Part shown: piece after piece, positions 8,769 to 16,415 of the stretch
How the letters are laid out: every line of letters begins with the position of its first letter
How positions within the stretch are numbered: position 1 is the first letter of the stretch
Assembly: GCA_964579855.1 (NCBI GenBank)
Contig: CAZOIM010000035.1
Coordinates: forward strand, 1-23,683
Length of the DNA: 23,683 nt
Origin: JADGQA01 sp964579855
GTDB lineage: Bacteria; Bacteroidota; Ignavibacteria; UBA10030
Direction: 5' to 3'
Position numbers and translations under genes: made by a program
Notes under the pieces: generated by a model
What the model saw: the letters and a program-made list of their open reading frames with translations, nothing else
Databases searched by the model: none
What the model was told of the DNA's origin: nothing

Positions 8769-10919
8769 ATGAAACAGTCCCGCTCACTGCACGTTTGCCT
8801 CCTGCTCATCCTGGCTACTGTTTTCGGTCAAGCCCGGCAGGCAATGCAGTATCCTGAAACTCCACGAGATACCATCGTCGACAATTACTTTGGCACAAGA
8901 GTCCCGGCCCCATACCAATGGATGGAAGACCAGAACAGCAAGGATGTTGAAGCGTGGGTCGAAGCGGAGAACACAACGACATTTGGATATCTCGACAAGA
9001 TTCCGGTGCGGGACTGGATCAATAAGCGGATCACTAAAGTATGGAATTATGAGAAGGTCGGAGTGCCGAGCCGGTATGCGGGCGCGTTATTCTACACGAA
9101 GAATTCCGGCCTGCAGAATCAAAGTCCGATTTACATGCAGAAGTCGCTTACCGGAAAGGCGACACTGGTCCTTGACCCAAATGTGCTTTCGCCCGACGGC
9201 TCCATTGCCCTGCTTGGATATGAACCGTCACCGGATGCCAAATATCTCTGCTACGGACTTTCTCAAGGGGGTGCAGATTGGGAGGAATATCATGTTCGCG
9301 ACCTGACAACCTCCAAAGATCTTGCCGATACCGTTCACTGGGTGAAATTCTCCGGCATATCGTGGACGAACGACAGTAAGGGATTTTTCTATTCAAGGTT
9401 TCCCGCGCCGAAAGAAGGTCAAGCCCTGATGTCCGAGGCCGTCGGACAGGAACTCTATTATCACAAGGTTGGCACAGCGCAAAGTGAAGACAAGTTGTTC
9501 TACGACTTGACGAACTCTCCGGGTTGGTACGTCGGTGGCAGTGTATCCGAGGATGGTCGGTATCTTTTCATTTATCTCAACAAAGGAACGGAATCAAAAA
9601 ACAAAATTTACTACGTCGACCTTAAGGACCCCAAGAAGCCGAACCTTTCTTCTCCCGTGACTGCCCTGTTTGATAAGAGCGACGCGGAATACTATCCGCT
9701 GGGCAATGTTGGGACGACGATGTATATGCAAACCACTTTGGATGCCCCGAACCGTCGTATAGTATCGTTTGATATAAAAACTCCGGAATCGAAGAACTGG
9801 ACCTCGGTGGTCCCCGAAGCAAAAAATGTCATCGAGCAATCACTGCTTGCCGGCAGCAAGGTTGTGGTTCGCTATCTCGTCGATGCGAAAAGTGAAGTAG
9901 ACTTGTATTCCTTTAAAGGGAAGCGCGAAGGCGAGCTGAAGCTCCCAGGCGTCGGAACTGTCGCCGGACTCGGCGGCCGCAACGATACCCCCGAGCTTTT
10001 CTATGCCTTCACCTCATTTCTGTACCCGACGACCGTGTTTCATTTTGACATGAAGACCCGGAAAGATCACACTTTCCAGCCACCTCACGTCGATTTTGAT
10101 CCGTCCAATTACGAAACAATCCAGGTCTTCTACAATTCGAAAGATGGAACGAAAGTCCCGATGTTTATTACGATGAAGAAAGGAACGAAGCTGGATGGCC
10201 AGAACCCGACCCGTCTTTATGCGTACGGCGGATTCGATATAAGCATAACGCCGAGTTTTTCAGCCTCTCTTCCTGCGTGGCTTGAAATGGGTGGAATTTA
10301 TGCCGTTCCGAATCTCCGTGGAGGAGGGGAATACGGAGAGGTATGGCATCACGCCGGAATGCTGGAGAAGAAACAAAATGTGTTCGATGATTTCATCGCC
10401 GCGGCGGAATACCTCATCAAGGAAAAGTATACTTCGACTCCCAAGCTTGGCATCGAGGGATATTCGAACGGCGGACTTCTTGTCGGTGCGGTGGAAACCC
10501 AGCGACCGGAACTCTACGGTGCGGTGTATGGTGGTGCCGGCGTAATGGATATGCTTCGTTACCATAAGTTTTCGGCCGGAGTAGGCTGGGTTCCCGAGTA
10601 CGGCTCATCGGATGATGCCACGGCATTTCAATGCCTGATCAAGTATTCTCCGGTGCAGAACATCAAGTCGGGCACCTGCTATCCTCCGACGATCATTACC
10701 ACAGCTGACCACGACGACCGAGTTGTTCCGAGCCACTCTTACAAATTCGTCGCGGAAATGCAACACGATCAGGCTTGTGCAAATCCCGTCCTGATTCGTG
10801 TCGAAACAAAAACGAGTCACAACTACATGCCGACGGACAAACGGATTGCCCAGGCCGCAGACGTCCTTGCGTTTATGGCGTACAATCTCGGAATCAAGGA
10901 TACTCCGGTGAGGAAATAG
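8769..10919 (+). CDS. Secreted prolyl oligopeptidase-family serine peptidase (S9A)
   Basis: Prolyl oligopeptidases cleave proline-containing short peptides. A seven-bladed propeller covers the active site and excludes folded proteins. The 716-residue length matches the family plus a signal peptide (about residues 1-22, MKQSRS then a hydrophobic core to VFGQA), so the enzyme is probably periplasmic. Residues about 25-90 are the N-terminal helical part (YPETPRDTIVDNYFGTRVPAPYQWMED is the family hallmark). The propeller spans roughly 90-430, and the alpha/beta hydrolase domain follows. Catalytic Ser566 lies in GYSNGG, the Asp in DHDDRV (647-652) and His684 in TSHNY. Most family members have GHG at the His, so SHN here is unusual. 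The start is supported by AAAGGA at about 10 nt and a promoter-like element at 8701-8729. It appears monocistronic: 369 nt with hairpins follow. Confidence 0.93.
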   Translation: MKQSRSLHVCLLLILATVFGQARQAMQYPETPRDTIVDNYFGTRVPAPYQWMEDQNSKDVEAWVEAENTTTFGYLDKIPVRDWINKRITKVWNYEKVGVPSRYAGALFYTKNSGLQNQSPIYMQKSLTGKATLVLDPNVLSPDGSIALLGYEPSPDAKYLCYGLSQGGADWEEYHVRDLTTSKDLADTVHWVKFSGISWTNDSKGFFYSRFPAPKEGQALMSEAVGQELYYHKVGTAQSEDKLFYDLTNSPGWYVGGSVSEDGRYLFIYLNKGTESKNKIYYVDLKDPKKPNLSSPVTALFDKSDAEYYPLGNVGTTMYMQTTLDAPNRRIVSFDIKTPESKNWTSVVPEAKNVIEQSLLAGSKVVVRYLVDAKSEVDLYSFKGKREGELKLPGVGTVAGLGGRNDTPELFYAFTSFLYPTTVFHFDMKTRKDHTFQPPHVDFDPSNYETIQVFYNSKDGTKVPMFITMKKGTKLDGQNPTRLYAYGGFDISITPSFSASLPAWLEMGGIYAVPNLRGGGEYGEVWHHAGMLEKKQNVFDDFIAAAEYLIKEKYTSTPKLGIEGYSNGGLLVGAVETQRPELYGAVYGGAGVMDMLRYHKFSAGVGWVPEYGSSDDATAFQCLIKYSPVQNIKSGTCYPPTIITTADHDDRVVPSHSYKFVAEMQHDQACANPVLIRVETKTSHNYMPTDKRIAQAADVLAFMAYNLGIKDTPVRK

Positions 10920-11042
10920 GAATTGGCGTTATGTCCGGGAGTTAAACTCCCAAACAGAAATTGTTCCTACGGTTGAAATGTCGGAAAACGTGAAGCCGTG
11001 CAATTTTCACGAGAACCCCGGAGCTATTCCCGAGTTTCCCTG

Positions 11043-11068
11043 GCTGTCACGGTCCACACCGTGACAGC
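11043..11068. terminator. Perfect 11-bp hairpin downstream of the peptidase gene
   Basis: GCTGTCACGGT (11043-11053) and ACCGTGACAGC (11058-11068) pair without mismatch around a 4-nt CCAC loop. It lies 124 nt after the peptidase stop. The following sequence is only moderately T-rich (TTCCAGCATTT), so it is a weak intrinsic terminator, and a protein-binding palindrome is an alternative. Confidence 0.5.
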
Positions 11069-11079
11069 TTCCAGCATTT

Positions 11080-11112
11080 CGGTCACGAAATGGTTCGTGA
11101 CCGCCGTGACAG
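11080..11112. repeat. Second GTCAC/GTGAC hairpin plus a repeated half-site
   Basis: CGGTCACGAA (11080-11089) and TTCGTGACCG (11094-11103) form a perfect 10-bp stem with a 4-nt loop, only 11 nt after the previous hairpin. CCGTGACAG at 11104-11112 repeats 11059-11067 exactly. Five GTCAC or GTGAC cores therefore occur within about 65 nt. This could be a REP-like palindromic unit, a double terminator or an operator array upstream of the esterase promoter. Confidence 0.5.
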
Positions 11113-11148
11113 TGGCTGAATTAGGACGCTACTCCGTCCTCCAATGTG

Positions 11149-11177
11149 TTGATGAGGAGTGAGATTTTCTTTATCGT
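11149..11177 (+). promoter_or_regulatory. Promoter of the esterase gene (shared element, copy 2)
   Basis: TTGATG (11149-11154), a 17-nt spacer and TATCGT (11172-11177). TGAGATTTTCTTTATC at 11160-11175 is identical to 8712-8727 ahead of the peptidase gene, with the same TTG-17-TATC geometry. The predicted start of transcription is near 11184, giving a leader of about 105 nt before the ATG at 11289. Confidence 0.55.
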
Positions 11178-11288
11178 AGGATGTGCCTGCAAGGGGATTT
11201 CGCGCACCGTGCAACCCGGCCACGCTACCACCGCAGATCATTTCCATGGAATAAATCACGCAGTTCACAACCAGAGAAGGCCGGAATC

Positions 11289-12215
11289 ATGAAAAAGGCT
11301 CAACTGTTTCTCGTCGCGTTCTTGTGTATGCTCTTCACCTTTGAAAGTCAATCCCAGTTGGTCGTTTCTCCGGAAGTCCACCCCGACCACAGCGTCACTT
11401 TCAGGTTTCGCGCTCCGAATGCGAAGAAGGTATTGCTTGCGCGGGAAGGCGCAGAGGCAATCGCAATGCAGAAGGATGCTGATGGTCTCTGGACGATAAC
11501 GACAAGCCCACTTGCACCCGACATCTACGGATATTCGTTTGATGTGGACGGCGTCAACATGTTCGATCCGTCCAACCCTGTCATCAAAAACAATCTTCTG
11601 TACACGCAAAGTCAAGCCTATGTGCCCGGACCAGATTCGATGCCGTGGCAGCTCAATAATGTTCCCCACGGCACCGTCCATCATCATTACTATAGATCCG
11701 CCGTCGTTGGCGACAACCGGGATTTCTACGTGTACACTCCTCCCGGTTACGATCCCAACGCCATAAAAAAATATCCGGTTCTCTATCTCTTGCACGGATT
11801 CAGCGATGACGCCAGCGGATGGACGGCCGTGGGAAGAGCTCAATTCATTCTTGATAATCTCATTGCACAGGGAAAAGCGAAACCCATGCTCGTTGCTATG
11901 CCGCTCGGCTACGGTGCACCGGAGATCGTTGAACGGAATGCGCAAGGACTAAGAGATCCCTCGCTAAGGGATCGCAACTACCAGCGTTTTCGCGAAGCTC
12001 TCCTGACAGAAGTTTTGCCTCAAATCGAAAAATCTTATCTCGTTCTCTCCGATCGTGAATCGCGGGCCATCGCCGGTCTCTCGATGGGAGGCGCAGAGTC
12101 GTTATTCACGGGTTTGAATAACGTCGACCGGTTTGCCTGGATCGGAGCATTCAGCTCTGGCGGACTGGATGACGATTTCGACAAAATGTTCCCGGCCCTT
12201 CCGGCAAATGCCGGC
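11289..12215 (+). CDS. Secreted esterase with N-terminal Ig/CBM48-like domain, C-terminus lost in assembly gap
   Basis: This is an alpha/beta hydrolase of the esterase D/feruloyl-esterase type (PF00756 family), predicted to remove ester side groups from plant-type polysaccharides or similar esters outside the cytoplasm. Residues 1-22 or so are a Sec signal ending SQSQ. About 25-105 form an early-set/CBM48-like beta domain (SVTFRFRAPNAKKVLLAREG, GYSFDVDGV). From about 130 comes the esterase domain with FYVYTPPGYD, YPVLYLLHGFSDD and the nucleophile motif GLSMGG (Ser265). The frame enters the 100-N gap after 309 codons, so the catalytic Asp and His are not visible. The start ATG 11289 is chosen for the signal peptide and the AGAAGG site upstream; the frame is open back to 11181 without support. 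The hydrolase-like gene after the gap suggests a carbohydrate-processing pair (inference). The open frame on the far side of the Ns is not its continuation. Confidence 0.85.
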
Positions 12216-12315
12216 NNNNNNNNNNNNNNNNNNNNNNNNNNNNNNNNNNNNNNNNNNNNNNNNNNNNNNNNNNNNNNNNNNNNNNNNNNNNNNNNNNNNN
12301 NNNNNNNNNNNNNNN
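12216..12315. other. Assembly gap (100 N)
   Basis: Exactly 100 undetermined bases, the conventional size for a scaffold gap of unknown length. The esterase on the left lacks its C-terminal third and the hydrolase-like protein on the right lacks its N-terminus and signal peptide, so the real missing sequence is probably several hundred bases. Frames crossing the Ns are artificial. Confidence 0.97.
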
Positions 12316-14034
12316 TACGCGATCTACTTCACGTCCCACGACGTCGATTCTCTCCTCGCAGCTCCGGAACGGTTCAAGAAGACGATGGCCTATTTTGCAC
12401 CTGTGAAGGCTGTTCACGCTTATCTTGAGGGGACCGGACAAGGCGAAATAGACGTTGCCCTCTTTAAAAGGGTCGCCGATCGATTCCGTGCGATGGGCAT
12501 CAAGGTTTCTGGCGCTATGGTCCCAACCGGGCCTCATGGGCCGTCGGTGTACAATAACCCTGACGATATGGCGGCTCTCCAACGACGAATGGAAGCGTTG
12601 GCGCAAGTTTTCGACGATATTATTCTGGATGATTGGCTCTTCACGACGGCAACCGATGAAAAGAGCGTGACGGATCGCGGCAACCAGAGTTGGGCCGACT
12701 ACCGCACAAAACTGATCCTGGAACAATCGAAAAAGTACATCATCGACCCAGCGAAGAAGGTGAACCCCAACGTTAAGGTGACCATCAAGTATCCGAATTG
12801 GTACGAAGGGCATAGGGACAACGGCTACGATGTGTATCACGAAACACAAATGTTTGACCAAATGGCGGTCGGTATCGAAACGCGTAATCGGATGGTACAC
12901 GACCAGCACATTCCCGTCTACAGCGGCTACATGTTCCAGAGATGGTGGCCGAGCGTCGATCCGAAGAAGTGGGTCGGTTCGTGGCTGGACAATTACGACA
13001 TGAAGGGCGATCCCAACGACTATGTCGCGCAGGTCTGGCAGGCGGTTCTCGCGCAAACTCCCGAAATCATTCTCTGGTGTGCAGGTCAGCTTTATCCTAC
13101 GAACCCCTCCAGCGATGTGTATTCCCATTTCGTCCGCATGCTTCCGGAGTTTGATCGAGTTGCCGGGATGTTGAAAGGTGAGCCACGAGGCGTTCCAATC
13201 CATCTTCCGTACGGTTCGACCGGCGAGTATAATATTTTTGCCTACTTCGGTATGTCCGGGATCCCGCTGGCACCGGTTGCGAAGTTTCCAACCGAAGGAA
13301 AGAATGCGATTTTCACTCTCCATTCCGTCACCGATGGGTCACTTGGCCGCGACACGTTGCTTGCCGATGAGATGATCGACCGTCTGAAAAACGGCAAGGA
13401 TGTCTTTATGACGTGGGATCTTTGGAGAAGACTCCGAAGATCGGAATTCAAGAATACTCTGATGCTCGTCCCGGGTGGCGAAGGAACTGTCACCTCGGAT
13501 CAATTCCGACTCAAGCTGGGATGGTTTAGGCAGGAGCTTATCAAATCCGATAGACCATTTACATTTCCCAAAATCGAAACCACGACCTGGCCGTATGTCC
13601 GCGACGTTGCCGTGGAACGCGACGATTATGACTACGGAGTTCTGTTTCATGCGGAATATCTTAAAGGAAACATTTATGTTCTGAATATGCCGGACAACGC
13701 CTACGACTTGCTCCGATTGCCGGCAAAAGCACTCGATATTATCCGTCGAGCGTTCGACGAAGAACTGGGTGTGGAGTTGAATGGTCCCGGAGGCGTCGGC
13801 ATGTATCTGTTTGGGGACCATCAGTACGTCCTCTATAATATGAGCGATGAAGTTGCACCGATGACCCTTCGATTTAATCGGAAGGAATCAACGAAAGGTT
13901 GGAAAAATCTGGTGACAGGCACGGAGCTGGATGCGAAGCAGGATGAATCGTATGTTCGCTTTGGGGGTCCGGCAATCACCGATGTCTCAATTACCGTCAA
14001 ACCGTTCGAAATAGCGGTCATTCAGGCACCTTGA
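12316..14034 (+). CDS. Glycoside-hydrolase-like protein, N-terminus lost in assembly gap
   Basis: The last 572 residues of a larger protein. I do not recognise a named family with certainty. The first 300 or so visible residues read like a TIM-barrel hydrolase: a barrel-strand pattern (VKAVHAYLEG, IKVSGAMVP, FDDIILDDWLF, VKVTIKYPNWYEG, MAVGIETR, IPVYSGYMFQRWW, PEIILWCAG) with acidic residues at strand ends, notably the DDW pair and the Glu of GIETR, as in glycoside hydrolases. The remaining part alternates short strands, with LWRRLRRSEF, LNGPGGVGMYLFG and a C-terminal beta segment (QYVLYNMSDE to FEIAVIQAP), suggesting a Rossmann-like and then a beta-sandwich domain. It is probably exported, like its neighbour, but the N-terminus is missing. 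The stop TGA is at 14032-14034, and a GNAT gene starts 20 nt later. A carbohydrate substrate is inferred from the fold pattern and the adjacent esterase only. Confidence 0.6.
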   Translation, partial: YAIYFTSHDVDSLLAAPERFKKTMAYFAPVKAVHAYLEGTGQGEIDVALFKRVADRFRAMGIKVSGAMVPTGPHGPSVYNNPDDMAALQRRMEALAQVFDDIILDDWLFTTATDEKSVTDRGNQSWADYRTKLILEQSKKYIIDPAKKVNPNVKVTIKYPNWYEGHRDNGYDVYHETQMFDQMAVGIETRNRMVHDQHIPVYSGYMFQRWWPSVDPKKWVGSWLDNYDMKGDPNDYVAQVWQAVLAQTPEIILWCAGQLYPTNPSSDVYSHFVRMLPEFDRVAGMLKGEPRGVPIHLPYGSTGEYNIFAYFGMSGIPLAPVAKFPTEGKNAIFTLHSVTDGSLGRDTLLADEMIDRLKNGKDVFMTWDLWRRLRRSEFKNTLMLVPGGEGTVTSDQFRLKLGWFRQELIKSDRPFTFPKIETTTWPYVRDVAVERDDYDYGVLFHAEYLKGNIYVLNMPDNAYDLLRLPAKALDIIRRAFDEELGVELNGPGGVGMYLFGDHQYVLYNMSDEVAPMTLRFNRKESTKGWKNLVTGTELDAKQDESYVRFGGPAITDVSITVKPFEIAVIQAP

Positions 14035-14053
14035 TGCGGCTACATTCATCGCG

Positions 14054-14554
14054 ATGGATGATACGATAGACATTAGGGCTGCCGGTCTTGACGATCTCCC
14101 GGCAATCACTGACATTTATAATGAAGCAATTAGAACCACAACTGCGACCTTTGACACAGAACCACGGAGTGAGGCGGACCAGTTGGCCTGGTTCAATTCC
14201 CATGGCGGAAGACACCCAATTGTCGTTGCGATTACCGAAGGGCAAGTTATTGGCTGGGCGTCCATCTCTCGATGGTCTGACCGAAAGGCGTATGACGACA
14301 CCGGAGAGGTTTCATTTTATGTGAAATCCGAACATCGTGGAAAGGGAACTGGACGACTTCTCGCCCAGGCAATTGTCCAAGAGGCCAGGCATCTGAAATT
14401 TCATACCCTGATCGCGAGGGTTGCAGGCGAGAGTTCCGTCAGTCTTCATCTCAGTAGAAGTATCGGATTTGAGGATGTCGGGATTATGAAAGAAGTTGGA
14501 AGAAAGTTCGGCAGATTGCTGGATGTTCACGTTCTGCAAATGATGTTGGACTGA
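14054..14554 (+). CDS. GNAT N-acetyltransferase, phosphinothricin acetyltransferase-like
   Basis: A cytoplasmic acetyl-CoA-dependent N-acetyltransferase. The 166-residue length and the order of motifs match the phosphinothricin/methionine-sulfone acetyltransferase group: IRAAGLDDLPAITDIYNEAI at the start, TTATFDTEP, then the acetyl-CoA pyrophosphate loop EHRGKGTG (Arg95-Gly100), IARVAGESSVSLHLSRSIGFEDVG, and a closing GRLLDVHVLQ. In this group the substrate is often an amino-acid analogue such as methionine sulfoximine, so detoxification is plausible but unproven. It begins 20 nt after the hydrolase-like gene and 57 nt before the aldo-keto reductase, so it may be co-transcribed with both. The ATG 14054 has no strong ribosome site, consistent with translational coupling. 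Confidence 0.88.
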   Translation: MDDTIDIRAAGLDDLPAITDIYNEAIRTTTATFDTEPRSEADQLAWFNSHGGRHPIVVAITEGQVIGWASISRWSDRKAYDDTGEVSFYVKSEHRGKGTGRLLAQAIVQEARHLKFHTLIARVAGESSVSLHLSRSIGFEDVGIMKEVGRKFGRLLDVHVLQMMLD

Positions 14555-14611
14555 ACATCACATATAGTACGACAAAGTACACGCCGAGAACCATTACAGA
14601 GGAAAGAGAAC

Positions 14612-15607
14612 ATGGCAAAATATATTCCCTCCAAGACACGATATGATTCCATGCGCTACAACCGCTGTGGCAACAGCGGAATAAAACTTCCAGCAATTTC
14701 CCTGGGATTGTGGCATAACTTCGGAGGCGTTGACGATTTTGAGAAAGGACGCAAGATCATACACGCCGCCTTCGATCTCGGGATTACACATTTCGATCTT
14801 GCCAACAACTATGGTCCGCCTCCTGGTTCTGCCGAAAAGAACTTTGGGAAAATTATGAAGCTCGACCTTGCCTCGCACCGGGACGAGCTGATCATTTCGT
14901 CGAAGGCCGGATATGACATGTGGCCCGGGCCCTACGGCGATTGGGGATCGCGAAAGTACTTGATGGCCAGTCTCGACCAAAGCCTTGAGCGGATGGGATT
15001 GGAGTACGTCGATATCTTTTACAGTCATAGACCGGATCCGGAAACGCCGTTGGAAGAAACAATGGGAGCGCTCGATCAGATCGTACGGAGCGGCAAAGCA
15101 CTCTATGCAGGCATATCGAATTATCCGGCAGACGTCACGCTCAAGGCCTCCAGAATTCTGCGTGAACTCGGAACGCCTTGCCTCATTCATCAGCCGAAAT
15201 ACAGCATGTTCAACCGATGGATTGAAGATGGTCTCCTCCGGGCTCTCGAATCGGAACGGATCGGATGCATAGTGTTTTCGCCTTTGGCGCAGGGACTTTT
15301 AACGGATAGATATCTTCACGGCGTTCCGAAAGACTCACGAGCTGGCAAGCCTCACGGATTCCTCAAACCGGCGGAGATTACGGAAGTCAAGCTTGCCAAG
15401 GTGAATCGATTGAACGACATTGCGAAGAAGAGGGATCAGTCGCTGGCCCAAATGGCGTTAGCCTGGGTTTTGCGTCATCAACATGTAACTTCAGCACTCG
15501 TCGGCGCGAGCAGTACAACACAAATCGAGGATACCGTCGGAACACTCAGGAACCTTACTTTTTCTGCAGAAGAGCTGGCGAATATCGAATCCGTTCTGAG
15601 GAGTTGA
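14612..15607 (+). CDS. gpr: Aldo-keto reductase, L-glyceraldehyde 3-phosphate reductase type (YghZ/Gpr-like)
   Basis: An NADPH-dependent cytoplasmic reductase. The E. coli relative YghZ (Gpr, AKR14A) reduces L-glyceraldehyde 3-phosphate and methylglyoxal, removing toxic triose derivatives. The 331-residue protein carries near-identical family segments: LGLWHNFGG, FDLGITHFDLANNYGPPPGS, KAGYDMWPGPYG, SRKYLMASLDQSLERMGL and YVDIFYSHR. The catalytic tetrad is complete: Asp62, Tyr67, Lys98, His139. The NADPH-binding end is visible as FSPLAQGLLTDRYLHG and GASSTTQIEDTV. The start ATG 14612 is preceded by GAGGAAAG. The match to this subfamily is strong, but the true substrate in this organism is inferred. 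Confidence 0.92.
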   Translation: MAKYIPSKTRYDSMRYNRCGNSGIKLPAISLGLWHNFGGVDDFEKGRKIIHAAFDLGITHFDLANNYGPPPGSAEKNFGKIMKLDLASHRDELIISSKAGYDMWPGPYGDWGSRKYLMASLDQSLERMGLEYVDIFYSHRPDPETPLEETMGALDQIVRSGKALYAGISNYPADVTLKASRILRELGTPCLIHQPKYSMFNRWIEDGLLRALESERIGCIVFSPLAQGLLTDRYLHGVPKDSRAGKPHGFLKPAEITEVKLAKVNRLNDIAKKRDQSLAQMALAWVLRHQHVTSALVGASSTTQIEDTVGTLRNLTFSAEELANIESVLRS

Positions 15608-15666
15608 ACTTCCCGAGGGGAGGACGAACGAACCCGAATACGATGGGAAGTCTGTTGAGGGCACTG

Positions 15667-16149
15667 ATGGGGACCAAGACACTTCTTTTCCTGGCTTCCG
15701 TTTGCACGTGTATTATCCTTGGTTGCAGCGGCAGCGAGTGGATTGAAGTAACGTGTCCCGAACAACATGTCTCCACGCGCCTTCCCCGTGATCCGGCAAC
15801 AACATATCGTCATTATGGAACACGGTATGAGTCAGGATACCGGGCGTGCATGCACGCGCTCGATTTCCTTATCCCCAATCTCCGGCAAAGAGACACGCTG
15901 AAGCCTATCGCCGTAAATTTCAGAAAGTATCTCAGCGGTGAGCGTTCGGCGGTCCAGACTCAGCTTCAGTCAACCGTCGCCCGTCTCCAGGACAATCCGT
16001 GTGATGAAGAGTCCCGCACAAGATTTCAATATCTCGTCCAGTACGTCAATTTCAACGGCAACTTTCTGCACAAAATCTCCTCAGCGTGCAAGGACACCAC
16101 GGCGGATCTGAGGACGATGCTTGAAGAATATCGGCGCGAGAGGAATTAG
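15667..16149 (+). CDS. Orphan lipoprotein of unknown function
   Basis: I do not recognise a family. From ATG 15667 the protein has 160 residues with a lipoprotein signal, MGTK followed by a hydrophobic core and lipobox IILGC (Cys20), so it is membrane-anchored in the envelope. The mature part has four cysteines (VTCPEQ, RACMHA, NPCDEE, SACKDT) that could form two disulfides in the periplasm, and a mostly helical, charged C-terminus ending LEEYRRERN. Start choice: AGGG at 15658-15661, 5 nt upstream, and a short n-region favour ATG 15667. ATG 15643 and TTG 15604, which overlaps the reductase stop, are in frame and possible. It lies directly downstream of the reductase on the same strand. Confidence 0.7.
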   Translation: MGTKTLLFLASVCTCIILGCSGSEWIEVTCPEQHVSTRLPRDPATTYRHYGTRYESGYRACMHALDFLIPNLRQRDTLKPIAVNFRKYLSGERSAVQTQLQSTVARLQDNPCDEESRTRFQYLVQYVNFNGNFLHKISSACKDTTADLRTMLEEYRRERN

Positions 16150-16415
16150 CCGTTACCGGCATCATGCCGCATCCTCCTGAAACAACCTTCTCTGGACGCA
16201 ATTGTTTGAATTCGTCGGGGTGAATTGTCTTTGCGCACGAATGCTGAATTCCGAAAAATTTCGTTAATATGTGTCGTACGTCAATATCTCACTCAAACGC
16301 TATTCAAGGTTGGTTTTATGGCGTTTCTTTAAGAATTTGATTATATATAGAGCACTCGCTCTCATCGCGATGTCGGTACAATGTATTCCCATTCACTCTC
16401 AACTTGCGGGGTCTT

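Larger units (their letters stand above)
10920..11288. other. Intergenic region with paired hairpins and a promoter
   Basis: This stretch separates the peptidase from the esterase gene. It contains two perfect GTCAC/GTGAC hairpins (11043-11068 and 11080-11103), a third partial copy of the same half-site (CCGTGACAG 11104-11112), a promoter-like element at 11149-11177, and about 105 nt of predicted leader before the esterase ATG. A weaker dyad CGTGAA/TTCACG lies near 10988-11010. No coding sequence is supported, although the esterase frame happens to stay open back to 11181. Confidence 0.55.

Noticed and set aside
12133..12315. Upstream extension of the hydrolase-like gene through the Ns to 12133
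   Set aside because: That part is out of frame within the esterase domain, and the frame stays open only because N codons are not stops.
12151..13323. A 390-codon minus-strand frame running across the N gap
   Set aside because: It depends on undetermined bases and is antisense to the hydrolase-like gene, whose plus-strand translation is clearly protein-like.
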